Source: Novosphingobium sp. SG707 (GTDB taxonomy: Bacteria; Pseudomonadota; Alphaproteobacteria; Sphingomonadales; Sphingomonadaceae). From it: a stretch of 64,000 bases of DNA. Location: assembly GCF_012275515.1 (NCBI RefSeq), contig NZ_JAAZQL010000001.1, positions 417,006 through 481,005 on the forward strand, written 5' to 3'. Of this stretch, positions 1 through 9,096 are shown piece after piece (the stretch's first letter is position 1; every line of letters begins with the position of its first letter). The position numbers were made by a program, and so were the translations under genes. Below the pieces are notes generated by a model that made no database searches, was not told where the DNA came from, and saw only the letters and a list, made by a program, of their open reading frames with translations.

Positions 1-2
1 CC

Positions 3-872
3 AGCCCCAATGACCTGCATGCCGAACAGGCGATGGCGGCCATTGCGGCGGGCAAGCATGTGCTGGTGGAAAAGCCGCTGGCGCCAACGGGCGAGGAAGC
101 CCTTGCGCTGGCGCAGGCCGCAGCGGACAAGGGCGTGGTGCTGGCCGCCGGCCATACCTATCGTCAGGGCCCCGCGTTCCATTATCTGCTCGACCACTGG
201 CAGGATTTTGGCAAGCTGATGGCGGTGGAGGTCACCTCCTGCGTCCGCTGGAACGGCCCGCAGGCGCCATGGTGGGCCACGCGCAAGCCCGAGGAAGGGC
301 TGATCCTCTCGCTCTTTGCGCCCCATTCGCTCGATTTCGTGCAGATGTGCATGGGGGCGGATGATCCGGTCCGGGTCCATGCCGAGGCCGCCCGCTGGCA
401 GACCGGATGGCAGGGCGAGGATCAGGCGATGATCCTGCTCGCCTATCCGGGGAGGCGCATGGCCAGCGTCCATATCAGCTATAACCAGCCCAGCATCATT
501 GACCGCAAGGTTTTGCATTTCAGCAAGGGCGTGGTGGAAATCGAGGACGGTGAATTCCTGCGCTTCAACCGCGAATTGCTGGTGGAGCCTGCGCCCGGCG
601 TGGTGCGCGATGCCCGCGTGATGGGCGGGCGCGATCTGGGCCATTATTTCCGCATCCAGATGGAGGAATTCGTCGCCGCCGCGCGCGGCCGCCCGCATCG
701 CAGCGTCAGCGGCTTTGACGCGGCGCGCACCATCGCGCTCATCGACCGCATTCTGGCCGATGCGCGGCGCAATGGGGCCGATGCCATTGATCCGCCGCCC
801 CCGCCCGAACTGGCGCTGGACATCACCGCGCAGGTTAAGGCCGATGCCTTCAGCGATCGCAGGGAGGGTTAA
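3..872 (+). CDS. Gfo/Idh/MocA-family NAD(P)-dependent oxidoreductase, 5' end missing
   Basis: The reading frame is already open at the left edge, so the start and most of the N-terminal Rossmann fold, including the GxGxxG nucleotide loop, lie outside the window; 289 residues are visible. The visible part begins with the end of the cofactor domain, where AGKHVLVEKPLA carries the EKP motif that is the signature of this family. The rest is the alpha/beta substrate-binding domain. Members oxidise or reduce hydroxyl groups of sugars, inositols and similar polyols or act as dehydrogenases in catabolism. The next gene starts 1 nt after the stop, so the two are probably cotranscribed. The substrate is not deducible. 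Confidence 0.9.
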   Translation, partial: SPNDLHAEQAMAAIAAGKHVLVEKPLAPTGEEALALAQAAADKGVVLAAGHTYRQGPAFHYLLDHWQDFGKLMAVEVTSCVRWNGPQAPWWATRKPEEGLILSLFAPHSLDFVQMCMGADDPVRVHAEAARWQTGWQGEDQAMILLAYPGRRMASVHISYNQPSIIDRKVLHFSKGVVEIEDGEFLRFNRELLVEPAPGVVRDARVMGGRDLGHYFRIQMEEFVAAARGRPHRSVSGFDAARTIALIDRILADARRNGADAIDPPPPPELALDITAQVKADAFSDRREG

Positions 873-873
873 G

Positions 874-1785
874 ATGCGCGATGCCCTATCTCGATGGATG
901 CGCGGCGCGGCCATGATGGCGATGGCTGCGGCGGTGATGGGCGCGGCTCCGCCCCCGTCAACGCCCAAGCCGGAACTGGGCCCGGACGGTACGCCGATCA
1001 TCCGGGCCGCGCCTGCGCCGTCCTTTCCCTCGCTGCGCCCCGGATCTGCCTTTGCCGATGGGGCCGACCTGCCCGAAATGGTGGTCGTGCCCGCCGGGCG
1101 CTTCATGATGGGCACCACGCCCAAGGACAACCGCTCGGTGGGCGTATGGCCGATGTTCGATGCGATGGAGGGGCCGGTGCATCCCGTCACCATCGCGCGG
1201 CCCTTTGCCGTGGGGCGCTATGCCGTCACCTTCGCTCAATGGGATGCCTGCGTGACCGACGGCGGTTGCGGCGCCTATCGACCGGCGGATGAAGGCTGGG
1301 GGCGCGGGCGGCGGCCGGTCATCAACGTGAATTACGACGATGCGTTGGCCTATGTCGCCTGGCTTCGCCGCAAAACCGGCCAGCCCTATCGCCTGCTGTC
1401 CGAGGCGGAATGGGAATATGCCGCGCGCGCGGGCACGGTGACGCCCTTTTATTTCGGCACGCGCATCACCCACGAGGATGCCAATTACGGCAATTTCTAT
1501 GACCGCACGACGCCGGTGGGATCCTATCCGCCCAACCGGTTCGGCCTATATGATATGGCGGGCAACACTGCGCAATGGGTGGCCGATTGCCATCACCCCG
1601 ATTTCAAGGGGGCGCCCGGCGATGGATCGGCGTGGATCGCGGGCGGCGATTGCACCAAGCGCAATGTGCGCGGCGGTGGGTGGAGCCTGCTCGACTGGAC
1701 CTTGCATGTGGCCCAGCGCATCGGTGATCCCCCGCAACAGCGCAACAACCATCTGGGCTTTCGCGTGGCGCGCGATTTGCCGTGA
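874..1785 (+). CDS. SUMF1/formylglycine-generating-enzyme-like exported protein lacking the catalytic cysteines
   Basis: 303 residues. I start at the ATG at 874, one base after the previous stop and preceded by AGGGAGGGTTAAG; the N-terminus (about residues 8-25) is a signal peptide. A SUMF1 fold covers about residues 67-303, with RLLSEAEWEYAARAG at 173-187, GLYDMAGNTAQWV at 224-236, VRGGGW at 265-270 and a closing GFRVAR. True formylglycine-generating enzymes have two copper-binding cysteines in the segment after RGGS; here that segment (265-285) has none. It is therefore unlikely to activate sulfatases and may be a binding or structural member of the fold, or act in another modification. No sulfatase gene is nearby. 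Confidence 0.85.
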   Translation: MRDALSRWMRGAAMMAMAAAVMGAAPPPSTPKPELGPDGTPIIRAAPAPSFPSLRPGSAFADGADLPEMVVVPAGRFMMGTTPKDNRSVGVWPMFDAMEGPVHPVTIARPFAVGRYAVTFAQWDACVTDGGCGAYRPADEGWGRGRRPVINVNYDDALAYVAWLRRKTGQPYRLLSEAEWEYAARAGTVTPFYFGTRITHEDANYGNFYDRTTPVGSYPPNRFGLYDMAGNTAQWVADCHHPDFKGAPGDGSAWIAGGDCTKRNVRGGGWSLLDWTLHVAQRIGDPPQQRNNHLGFRVARDLP

Positions 1786-1790
1786 TTGAC

Positions 1791-1807
1791 GGGGGCCTAG
1801 CGCCCCC
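1791..1807. terminator. Short GC hairpin between convergent genes
   Basis: GGGGGC (1791-1796) can pair with GCCCCC (1802-1807) around a five-base loop that contains the stop codon of the SDR gene on the minus strand. There is no T-tract on either side, so this is only a weak bidirectional terminator candidate between two convergent genes 11 bases apart. Confidence 0.35.
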
Positions 1808-2561
1808 CCGCCACGTCCAGCGTGGTGCCGGTGATATAGCTGGCCTCGTCGCCGGCCAGGAACAGGATGGCGTCGGCCACCTCGCGCGCGGTGCCCAGCC
1901 GGTGCAGCGGCACCATCCGGCTGGGGGCATATTCAAGGCCCTGTTCGTCCATCGCGCGCAAGTATGGTCCGGCCAGTTCGGTATCGATGGGGCCGGGGGC
2001 CACAGCGTTGATCGTGATCCCGCTGTCGCCCAATTCGATGGCCAGCGCGCGGACAAAGCCGATCACCCCGGCCTTGGCGGTCGAATAGGGAGCGGCGCCG
2101 GTATAGAAGGCGTTCCACACCGTTCCGTTGCGCGCGCCTGAGGACAGACACACGATCCGCCCATAGCCGCGCGCCGTCATGCCCGGCACAGCGGCGCGGG
2201 TGCACAGGAACATGCTGCGCAGGGAGAGCGCCATCGTGTGTTCCCAATCATCAAGCGAAAGATCGGCAATCCGCCCCGAACGCCCGCCGCCCACATTGTT
2301 GACCAGAATGTCGAGCGGGCGCCATGCCAGCGCAGCAGCGAACAGATCGGCTACCTGAGCCTCATCGGTGACATCGCAGGGGATGATCCGATGCGGCGCC
2401 TCGCCCAGCAGGGCGGCGGTTTCGCGTAACCGTTCCTCGTCGCGGTCGGCAAGGATGAGTGCCGCGCCCTCTTCGGCAAGGCGCAGCGCGGCGGCGCGGC
2501 CGATGCCAAGACCCGCGCCGGTGATAAGGGCGGTTCTGCCGCCCAGTCGTGATTGGCTCAT
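1797..2561 (-). CDS. SDR-family NAD-dependent oxidoreductase
   Basis: 254 residues, a typical classical short-chain dehydrogenase. Visible are TGAGLGIG (about 15-22) for cofactor binding, an Asp at the end of strand 2 (LILADRD) that favours NAD(H) over NADP(H), the NNVGG motif, the active-site Ser in CLSSGA and the catalytic YSTAK. Such enzymes oxidise a secondary alcohol or reduce a ketone. The gene stands alone and is divergent from the VOC gene at 2680; the operator-like repeat at 2612-2628 lies between them, 50 bp from this start. The substrate is unknown. Confidence 0.92.
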   Translation of the reverse strand: MSQSRLGGRTALITGAGLGIGRAAALRLAEEGAALILADRDEERLRETAALLGEAPHRIIPCDVTDEAQVADLFAAALAWRPLDILVNNVGGGRSGRIADLSLDDWEHTMALSLRSMFLCTRAAVPGMTARGYGRIVCLSSGARNGTVWNAFYTGAAPYSTAKAGVIGFVRALAIELGDSGITINAVAPGPIDTELAGPYLRAMDEQGLEYAPSRMVPLHRLGTAREVADAILFLAGDEASYITGTTLDVAGGR

Positions 2562-2611
2562 GGCGTGCAGGCTATGGAACGTGCGGCCCTATGGGCGCGC
2601 TTTGCGCGGTC

Positions 2612-2628
2612 TATCCGATGGGCGGAAT
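2612..2628. promoter_or_regulatory. Candidate IclR operator 1 (TATCCG-ATGGG-CGGAAT)
   Basis: Matches 10 of 12 arm positions of the window-wide repeat TATCCG-N5-CGGATA. It lies midway between divergent SDR and VOC genes, 50 bp from one start codon and 51 bp from the other, which suits control of both. Confidence 0.65.
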
Positions 2629-2679
2629 TGTGGGAAACGGTCATTGCGGAGCGGGCAGGGCGCGGCGCAGCCTTGGTCC

Positions 2680-3642
2680 ATGATCGCACTGGACAATGGT
2701 TTCGAGGAAGTGGTGGCCATCGTGGCCGATGCCGGGGCAAGCGCGGCAAGGCTCTGCGCGGCCACGGGGTTTGTGCCTGTGGCACAGGGGCCGGTCGATG
2801 ACGGGGCCATGGTGCTGATGGGCCTGACGGGCGCGGCGCGGGAGGTGCTGATCGGGCATCCCGGCGTGGCGCGCGGTCGCATCCGGTTGATCCAGATCGA
2901 CGGCCCGGTGGCGGACCTTAACCGCGAGGGCGGGCAGGCGTGGGATCCGGGCGGGATTTTTGACATCAATCTGCGCGCCCTGCCCGATATCGAGGCTTTG
3001 CAGCGGGCGCTGGTGGCGCAGGGTTTTGTCGCCCATGCGCCGATTACCGATTGGGATTTCGGTCCGCTGGCCGTGCGCGAGGTGGTGAGCAGCGATGCCG
3101 ACGGCCTGTGCGTCGCGCTGATGGAGCGGGTGCGGCCCCCGCTTCAGGGCTATGACGGCGTGTCCGGCCCGGCCAGTTTCGTGTTCAATTCAACCCAGGT
3201 CGTGCCTGATTTCGAGGCGGCGCGGCATCTCTATCGCGATTGCTTCGGATGGTTGCCGGTGCAGGAAACGCAAGGCATGGCGGCGCAGGACAGCGGGGCC
3301 AACTGCATGGGCCTGCCCGAGGGGATCGCCGCGCAGATCCCGATGCGGATCGGCATCTATCACCCCGAAGGGCGGATGGAGGGTTCGGTCGAGATCATCG
3401 AATATGGCGTGCGCGGCCATGATTTCTCGGACCGCGAACCGCCCCTGCGCGGCTGGACCTCGCTGCGCTTTCCGGTGACGGATCTGGAGGAATTCATCGA
3501 GCGGGCGGCGCAGGGCGGGTGCCGGATCATCGGTCCGGTGGCGGCGCAATGGGCGCCCCACCCGGCCGGAATGGCCGCCGCCGCGATCACCCCATGGGGC
3601 GCGCGGCTGGAGGCTTTTCAATCGGGGGTCAAAGACCGCTGA
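2680..3642 (+). CDS. VOC-superfamily protein with tandem glyoxalase/dioxygenase-like modules
   Basis: 320 residues from the ATG at 2680; upstream codons in this frame belong to the promoter gap and look non-coding. The protein is built of repeated beta-alpha-beta-beta-beta units, with recognisable second-half units from FVFNSTQVVPDFEAARHLYRDCFGW and LRFPVTDLEEFIERA. VOC proteins are metal-dependent isomerases, lyases or extradiol dioxygenases. The His that usually opens the first strand (HxxLxVxD) is not seen in the clear units, so a standard extradiol dioxygenase role is doubtful. The gene end overlaps the convergent amidase gene by 14 bases. Confidence 0.8.
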   Translation: MIALDNGFEEVVAIVADAGASAARLCAATGFVPVAQGPVDDGAMVLMGLTGAAREVLIGHPGVARGRIRLIQIDGPVADLNREGGQAWDPGGIFDINLRALPDIEALQRALVAQGFVAHAPITDWDFGPLAVREVVSSDADGLCVALMERVRPPLQGYDGVSGPASFVFNSTQVVPDFEAARHLYRDCFGWLPVQETQGMAAQDSGANCMGLPEGIAAQIPMRIGIYHPEGRMEGSVEIIEYGVRGHDFSDREPPLRGWTSLRFPVTDLEEFIERAAQGGCRIIGPVAAQWAPHPAGMAAAAITPWGARLEAFQSGVKDR

Positions 3643-4258
3643 GATAGGCGATGGCTTCGGCCTCGTTGATGACATCGGCGTACTTGGCGTTCATGTCGAA
3701 CAGGTTGGCATCATGCGGGCCGGAATGCCGGTCGCCGCAGCCGTCCGCGATGACGGCGGTCTTGAACCCGTGGCTCATTGCATCGACGCAGGAGGCGCGC
3801 ACGCAGCCGCTGGTCGAAAGGCCGGTGAGCAGAACGCTGTCCACGCCCATCGCCGTCAGCGTGCTGGCCAGCGAGGTGCCGAAAAAGGCGCTGGGATATT
3901 GCTTGGGGATGACCAGTTCGTCCTCAAAAGGTTCGAGCCCCGGACCCCATGCCGCCATCGGATGGCCCTTGACGAAATAGCGCAAGGGGGCGGCTTTCTC
4001 GAAAAAGCGCCCGCCGTCCACGCCGCTGGCATGATATTGCACGCAGGTCAGGATCACCGGAACCCCGGCCTTGCGGGCGACCTCGCGCACGCGCAGCGCG
4101 CTTTCGATGGCGTCAAACACGGGCTGGCCGCAATAGAGGTCACAGTCCGGTTCGAAATAGGCGCGGCAAAAGTCGATCATCACCAGCGCGGGCTTTTTCC
4201 CGAAGCCCACGCGGGTGTTATAGGCGCGCTTGTAGTTTTCGAGCAGATCGTCGCTCAT
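3629..4258 (-). CDS. Isochorismatase-family cysteine amidohydrolase, candidate half-amidase
   Basis: 209 residues, full length for N-carbamoylsarcosine amidase/maleamate amidohydrolase type enzymes. The Asp-Lys-Cys triad is intact: D29 in VMIDF, K119 in IPKQYPSAF and C152 in STSGCVRA. Enzymes of this fold hydrolyse C-N bonds of half-amides, carbamoyl compounds and nicotinamide. It is the last gene of an operon and its ATG overlaps the LeuD stop (4255-4258), so amidase and hydratase are translationally coupled. That coupling suggests conversion of a (substituted) maleamate to the diacid, followed by hydration. The exact substrate is an inference. Confidence 0.88.
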   Translation of the reverse strand: MSDDLLENYKRAYNTRVGFGKKPALVMIDFCRAYFEPDCDLYCGQPVFDAIESALRVREVARKAGVPVILTCVQYHASGVDGGRFFEKAAPLRYFVKGHPMAAWGPGLEPFEDELVIPKQYPSAFFGTSLASTLTAMGVDSVLLTGLSTSGCVRASCVDAMSHGFKTAVIADGCGDRHSGPHDANLFDMNAKYADVINEAEAIAYLSGL

Positions 4259-4878
4259 GATGCATCATCCTCGGCATAGAGCCACGGCGCGCTGGCCTTT
4301 TGGCGTGTTTCAAATTCGGCGATCGCGCCGGAATATTGGTGCAGCAGGACGGCAGTCTCGTCCCAGCCGTTGAGCAGGGCCAGCTTGCGTTCGGGTGCGA
4401 TGTCAAAGGCAAAGGCGCGGTTGCCCACGGTCAGGCTCTGCGTCTCCAGATCGACGGCGAAACTCTGCTCGGTCTGGGCCGCTACCATCAGTTCGGCCAC
4501 CGTGTCGGCGGGCAGGGTGATGGGCAGGATGCCGTTGCGCTGGCAATTGGAATGAAAGATCTCGCCAAAGCCCGCCGCGATGATGCAGCGCACGCCAAGC
4601 CCCGCAATCGCCCAGACCGCCTGTTCGCGGCTGGAGCCCGATCCGAAATTGGCCCCCGCGACGATGAAAGGCGCGGCGTTGAAGGGCGCGCGGTTGAGCA
4701 CGTAGTCGGGGATTTCCGCGCCATCGGCATCAAACCGGCGATCATGAAACGCATAGCGGCCCAACCCCGCCTTGGCGGTGATCAGCAGAAAGCGCGCGGG
4801 GAAGATGATATCGGTGTCGATATTTTCTTCGGGCATCGGCGCGGCCTTGCCCGACAGGGTGGTGAAAGGCTGGCTCAT
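4255..4878 (-). CDS. LeuD-type small subunit of an aconitase-family hydro-lyase (copy 1)
   Basis: 207 residues, normal length for the small (swivel) subunit of isopropylmalate isomerase and its catabolic relatives maleate hydratase, citraconate hydratase and dimethylmaleate hydratase. The substrate-side motif [14 protein letters not shown] is at about 77-90. The gene overlaps the LeuC start region by four bases and the amidase by four bases. Because leuA and leuB are absent and an amidase follows, I favour hydration of a substituted maleate over leucine synthesis. The sequence itself is close to ordinary LeuD, so an isopropylmalate isomerase is not excluded. Confidence 0.9.
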   Translation of the reverse strand: MSQPFTTLSGKAAPMPEENIDTDIIFPARFLLITAKAGLGRYAFHDRRFDADGAEIPDYVLNRAPFNAAPFIVAGANFGSGSSREQAVWAIAGLGVRCIIAAGFGEIFHSNCQRNGILPITLPADTVAELMVAAQTEQSFAVDLETQSLTVGNRAFAFDIAPERKLALLNGWDETAVLLHQYSGAIAEFETRQKASAPWLYAEDDAS

Positions 4879-6299
4879 GCCGCAAACTCCCTTATATCGG
4901 CGATATGGCCCGCGATGGCGGCGGCGGCGGCCATGGCCGGGCTCATCAGATGGGTGCGCCCGCCCGGACCCTGACGGCCCTCGAAATTGCGGTTGCTGGT
5001 GCTGGCGCAGCGTTCGCCCGGCTTGAGGCGGTCATCGTTCATCGCCACGCACATTGAGCAGCCCGCCAGCCGCCATTCAAAGCCCGCCTCGATCAGGATG
5101 CGGTCCAGCCCCTCGGCCTCGGCGGCGGCGCGGGTGGCCGCAGAGCCCGGCACGACGATGGCCTTGATGCCCGGCGCCACCTTGCGGCCCTTGGCCACGG
5201 CGGCGGCGGCGCGGATATCTTCGATCCGGCCGTTGGTGCACGATCCGATGAAGGCATGGGTGATGGCAATGTCGGTCAGGCTCTGGCCAGGCGTCAGGCC
5301 CATATAGGCCAGCGCCTTTTCCGCCTGTCGCCGCTCGGGCCCTTCGGCCAATTGCGCGGGATCGGGCAGGGCAGCATCGACGGGCAGCGTCTGGTCCGGG
5401 GTCGTGCCCCAGCTCACCTGCGGCACCAGCGAGGCCACATCGACCTCGATCACGCGGTCATAGACGGCATCGGGATCGCTGGCCAGATCGCGCCATGCGG
5501 CCGCGGCCTGATCCCACAGCGCGCCTTTGGGTGCCAGACGGCGGCCCTTGAGGAAGGCAAAGGTCACATCATCGGGCGCCACCAGACCCACGCGGCTGCC
5601 CGCCTCGATCATCATGTTGCACAAGGTCATGCGCTCGGCCATGCTCATGGCGCGCACGGCCGGGCCGGTAAATTCCACCGCATGGCCGGCCGCGCCATCC
5701 GCGCCGATCCGGGCGATGATGGCCAACGCAATGTCCTTGGCAAAGACCAGCGGATGGCGCGTGCCGCTCAGCTCGATCCGCATCGTCCTGGCCCGCTTCT
5801 GACGCAGGCATTGCGCGGCCATCACCGTGCCCTGTTCCGATGCGCCAATGCCAAAGGCCAGCGCGCCAAAGGCGCCATGCGTGGTCGTGTGGCTGTCGCC
5901 GCAGACGATGGTGGTGCCGGGCAGGGTGAAGCCGCTTTCCGGGCCGATCACATGGACGATGCCCTGTTCGGCTCCGTCGAGATCCGCATAGGGCACGGCA
6001 AAATCGCGGACATTGGTTTCCAGCTCGGCAATCTGGGATGCGGCCTGCGCGTCCTCGATCGTGCCATGGCGGATGCCGTCGGCGCGCGGGCTTCGCGTGG
6101 GCACGGCATGGTCGGCCACGGCGATATGCGTTTGCGGGCGGCGCAATTGGCGGCCCGCCTCGCGCATGGCGACAAAGGCCTGCGGGCTGGACACCTCATG
6201 CAGGATCTGGCGGTCGATATAGAGCAGCGTCTCGCCGCCGGGCAATTCGGCCACGGCATGGGCGTTCCACAGCTTTTCATAAAGCGTGTAGGCGGTCAT
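4875..6299 (-). CDS. LeuC-type large subunit, [4Fe-4S] hydro-lyase (copy 1)
   Basis: 474 residues from the ATG at 6299; an in-frame ATG further upstream would run into the preceding hydrolase gene. All three iron-sulfur ligands are present: Cys354 in GSCTNGR and Cys414/Cys417 in GCSMC. The tail [13 protein letters not shown] is canonical for LeuC. With LeuD it would form a heterodimeric dehydratase/isomerase moving a hydroxyl on a branched dicarboxylate. It lies 10 bp behind an exported hydrolase gene and is coupled to LeuD. It is clearly less diverged from leucine-pathway LeuC than the second copy at 37.4 kb. Confidence 0.92.
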   Translation of the reverse strand: MTAYTLYEKLWNAHAVAELPGGETLLYIDRQILHEVSSPQAFVAMREAGRQLRRPQTHIAVADHAVPTRSPRADGIRHGTIEDAQAASQIAELETNVRDFAVPYADLDGAEQGIVHVIGPESGFTLPGTTIVCGDSHTTTHGAFGALAFGIGASEQGTVMAAQCLRQKRARTMRIELSGTRHPLVFAKDIALAIIARIGADGAAGHAVEFTGPAVRAMSMAERMTLCNMMIEAGSRVGLVAPDDVTFAFLKGRRLAPKGALWDQAAAAWRDLASDPDAVYDRVIEVDVASLVPQVSWGTTPDQTLPVDAALPDPAQLAEGPERRQAEKALAYMGLTPGQSLTDIAITHAFIGSCTNGRIEDIRAAAAVAKGRKVAPGIKAIVVPGSAATRAAAEAEGLDRILIEAGFEWRLAGCSMCVAMNDDRLKPGERCASTSNRNFEGRQGPGGRTHLMSPAMAAAAAIAGHIADIREFAA

Positions 6300-6309
6300 G
6301 GATGAAAAC

Positions 6310-7302
6310 TCAAAGTTTGGGGGTGCCAGCCTCGACATAGGCGGCGATCAGTTGGGCAAAGCGGTCGCCCACCTCAAGCGGGGGATAATGGCCGACATCG
6401 GGCATCAGCACGCGGCTGATCGTGGCGTTGGAAAGATATCGCGCGATATGGTTGGCTGCGATTTCCGGCAAGAGCGGATCGGCCGCGCCCCAGATCAGGA
6501 ACGTGGGCGCCTTGACCTTGGCCATTTCGACCGTGGCCTGCTTGCCATCACCAATGCGCGCGACCAGCGCGATAGGGTATTTTTCCGGCGTGCGGCGGTT
6601 GAAATCGTAATATTCATCGCGGGTTTTCTTGCTGATCCGCTTGGCGTCGCCCGCGAAAAAGCCCAGATAATCGTCCCAGTAGGGGCGGTCGTTATAGCCA
6701 CCATTGGCCTTGGCGCGGGCGATTCCGTCAACGAAGCTCTTGGGCATCACCAGATGGCTCGTATCGACCGGATCGCTGGGTGTGTTCGACAGGATCAGCC
6801 GCTCGACCAGTTCGGGGCGTTTGGCGGCCAGATACATGCCCATCGTGCCGCCGCTCGACACGCCGACGAAGGTGACCTTTTTCACATGCAGCGCATCGAG
6901 CAGCCCTTCGGCAATCTCGACCGGCTGGACATTCTGGGCAACCTCATCGGAAATCCGGCCCGACAGGCCATAGCCTGGAATGTCGAAACGGATGATGCGA
7001 TAGCGCGATTTCAGCCGCGCGGTGACCACATCCCATGTGCGCAGCGTCGAAACCGAGCCATGGACCATATAGAGGACGGGCGCATTGCGCGGGCCTTCAT
7101 CCTTGTAATGGACCTCGACGCCCTTGATCGTCATGAAGCGACTGGCCGGATCGCGGTATTTGGCGCGCAATTGTTCGACCGAGAGATAGGGATGGGCCGC
7201 CACCGCCGCAGGAGCAGGGGCGCTCTGCGCATGGGCGAGCGGCGAAACCATAGCGGCCGCCAGCATTGAGCCGACCAACAGAACCGGGCGCAGGCACTTC
7301 AT
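6310..7302 (-). CDS. Exported alpha/beta hydrolase
   Basis: 330 residues from the ATG at 7302, chosen because GGAGAAAGCG sits directly in front; another ATG 15 bases upstream lacks this. A signal peptide ends near residue 25 (PLAHA-QS), so the enzyme is probably periplasmic. The fold is MhpC-like, with the oxyanion region MVHGSVS, nucleophile elbow GVSSGG and a C-terminal GHYPPLE carrying the catalytic His. It is similar along its length to the hydrolase at 28.4 kb, so the two are probably paralogues. First gene of the LeuCD/amidase operon; it probably cleaves an ester, lactone or amide before uptake. Confidence 0.88.
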   Translation of the reverse strand: MKCLRPVLLVGSMLAAAMVSPLAHAQSAPAPAAVAAHPYLSVEQLRAKYRDPASRFMTIKGVEVHYKDEGPRNAPVLYMVHGSVSTLRTWDVVTARLKSRYRIIRFDIPGYGLSGRISDEVAQNVQPVEIAEGLLDALHVKKVTFVGVSSGGTMGMYLAAKRPELVERLILSNTPSDPVDTSHLVMPKSFVDGIARAKANGGYNDRPYWDDYLGFFAGDAKRISKKTRDEYYDFNRRTPEKYPIALVARIGDGKQATVEMAKVKAPTFLIWGAADPLLPEIAANHIARYLSNATISRVLMPDVGHYPPLEVGDRFAQLIAAYVEAGTPKL

Positions 7303-7451
7303 CGCTTTCTCCACCATTTATAACAGCCGCGCGCCTTATCAGCGCGCGCAGGCTTTGCCACAAGGCGGCAGATACCCGACGGCACAGGCCCCCCTTTTGC
7401 ATGGGCTATGATGATGGCAATCCGCGAGGATTTCCGAAACGGAAAGTGCGC

Positions 7452-7468
7452 TATCCGACAGGTGGTGA
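7452..7468. promoter_or_regulatory. Candidate IclR operator 2 (TATCCG-ACAGG-TGGTGA)
   Basis: The left arm is perfect and the ACAGG centre is identical to the perfect copy at 13575; the right arm keeps 3 of 6 bases. It lies between the divergent hydrolase and amine oxidase genes, 72 bp before the ATG at 7541. Confidence 0.55.
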
Positions 7469-7540
7469 CGGGCCGGGGGTGGATCGACAGGGCGGTGGCC
7501 AGAGTGTGCATTGCGGGCAGGCAGTTCTTGGAGTTTGAAG

Positions 7541-8995
7541 ATGGGCGTTGACCGGCGCGGATTTACCTTTGGCCTTGGCATGGCGGGCCTGATGGCGGCC
7601 TCGCCCGCGATGGCGCGCGCGGCGGCCAAGGCGGCCAAGCCCGCAGCCCCGCGCGGCACCGATGTGATCGTGCTGGGCGCGGGGATTTCCGGCCTGAACA
7701 CGGCATGGCTGCTCGAACAGCAGGGGCTGAAAGTCACCGTGCTGGAGGGCCGCCAACGCGTGGGCGGGCGGATCATGACGCTGATGGATCAGCCCGGCTA
7801 TCCCGAAATGGGCTTTAATTCCATGGCCGAAGGCTATGGGCGCGGCATTGACGCGGCGGCGCGTGCGGGCGTGGCGCTGGAGGAAGTGGGTGCGCGCTAT
7901 CGCATCGGCGGGGCGCCGGGGCTGTATATCAACGGCAAGCTCTTGAGCCGCGAGGAATGGGCCAGGCATCCGGGCAACCCTTTCCCCGATGCGATGAAGA
8001 CTTTCATGCCTGCCGAACTGGTCAATGTTCTGATCGCCAAGAACACGCGGCTCAAAGACTGGAGCCAGTGGGCGGATGCGGCCAATGCCCCGCTCGATAT
8101 CTCGCTTTACGAATGGCTCAAGGCGCAGGGCCTGTCGGATCAGGCGATCCATCTGGCCAATGACGTTTCGCCCTACTACGGCACCAACGCCTATGACGTT
8201 TCGGCGCTGATGCTGGAATATAACGACGGCTTTGTGAAGGCGCAGATCGCGGCGGGGATCAAGTCGCTGGCGGTCAAGGGCGGCAATCTCAACCTGCCCA
8301 TCGCCATGGCCAAGATGCTTAAAGGTGACCTGTTGCTGGGCAAGGAAGTGGTGGCGATCGAGACCACCGCGACCAATGCCACCGTCACCTGCGCCGATGG
8401 TTCGGTGCATACGGCGGCAAGGGTGATCTCCTCGCTGCCTTTCTCGACCCTGCGCCATGTGCATGTGATGCCGGGCCTTTCGGGGGGGCAGGCGCGGGCC
8501 GTGGCCACCATGCCCTATCAGCCTTTGTCGATTGCTTTCCTGACCGCCACCGCGCCGTTCTGGGAAGAGGATAAGCAGGCGCCCGGCATGTGGACCGACG
8601 GCGTGACCGGCGTGGTGACGCCCCAGCGTTTCGGCGCGACGCCTGAGGAAATCACCGGCTTTACCGTGCAGGCGCGCGGGGCGATGGCCCATTATTGGGA
8701 CGCGATGGGCAAGGACGCCGCGATGGCCACGATCATCGCCGGGATCGAGGCGATCCGCCCCTCGACCAAGGGCAAATTGCGCGGCGCGGCCTATTTCAGC
8801 TGGATCGGCGAACGGTTCAACCAGGGCGACTGGGCCTATTTCAGCCCCGGACAGGTGGCGGGCGTGATGGGTGAGATCGGCAAGCCGGCCGGCCGCCTGC
8901 ATTTCTGCGGCGAGCATACCGCGACCGGCGCGCGCGGATTGGAAGGCGCGCTGGAATCCTCCGAACGCGTCGCGCTGGAGGTCTTGTCGGCCTGA
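7541..8995 (+). CDS. FAD-dependent amine oxidase, Tat-exported
   Basis: 484 residues from the ATG at 7541. The N-terminus has a twin-arginine pattern (DRRGFTFGLG) and a hydrophobic stretch ending in ARA, so export of the folded flavoprotein by Tat is likely. The FAD-binding motif VLGAGISGLNTAWLLEQQG is at about 44-62 and RVGGRI follows. The C-terminal FAD motif FCGEHTATGARGLEGALESS is complete. The family includes flavin monoamine oxidases, polyamine oxidases and nicotine-type oxidoreductases, which oxidise a C-N bond to an imine. It is a single-gene unit behind operator 2. The substrate is unknown. Confidence 0.9.
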   Translation: MGVDRRGFTFGLGMAGLMAASPAMARAAAKAAKPAAPRGTDVIVLGAGISGLNTAWLLEQQGLKVTVLEGRQRVGGRIMTLMDQPGYPEMGFNSMAEGYGRGIDAAARAGVALEEVGARYRIGGAPGLYINGKLLSREEWARHPGNPFPDAMKTFMPAELVNVLIAKNTRLKDWSQWADAANAPLDISLYEWLKAQGLSDQAIHLANDVSPYYGTNAYDVSALMLEYNDGFVKAQIAAGIKSLAVKGGNLNLPIAMAKMLKGDLLLGKEVVAIETTATNATVTCADGSVHTAARVISSLPFSTLRHVHVMPGLSGGQARAVATMPYQPLSIAFLTATAPFWEEDKQAPGMWTDGVTGVVTPQRFGATPEEITGFTVQARGAMAHYWDAMGKDAAMATIIAGIEAIRPSTKGKLRGAAYFSWIGERFNQGDWAYFSPGQVAGVMGEIGKPAGRLHFCGEHTATGARGLEGALESSERVALEVLSA

Positions 8996-9028
8996 TGCGC
9001 ATTTGTTCGCATTGCGGAGACTCGGTGC

Positions 9029-9045
9029 TTGCCGATGGGCGCGGA
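9029..9045. promoter_or_regulatory. Weak candidate IclR operator 3 (TTGCCG-ATGGG-CGCGGA)
   Basis: Only 7 of 12 arm positions match, but the ATGGG centre equals that of operators 1 and 6 and the distance to the next ATG (9097) is 51 bp, the same as for operators 1, 7 and 13. Position rather than sequence supports it. Confidence 0.35.
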
Positions 9046-9096
9046 GGCTCAATAATGTTTGTGTCGCACCATATTTTGCCAAGCGAGTAACGTCTC

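Noticed and set aside
4255..6299. leuCD copy 1 as part of leucine biosynthesis
   Set aside because: No leuA or leuB nearby and it lies between an exported hydrolase and an amidase. It remains possible, since the sequence is close to ordinary LeuC, so I did not give it a leucine gene symbol.
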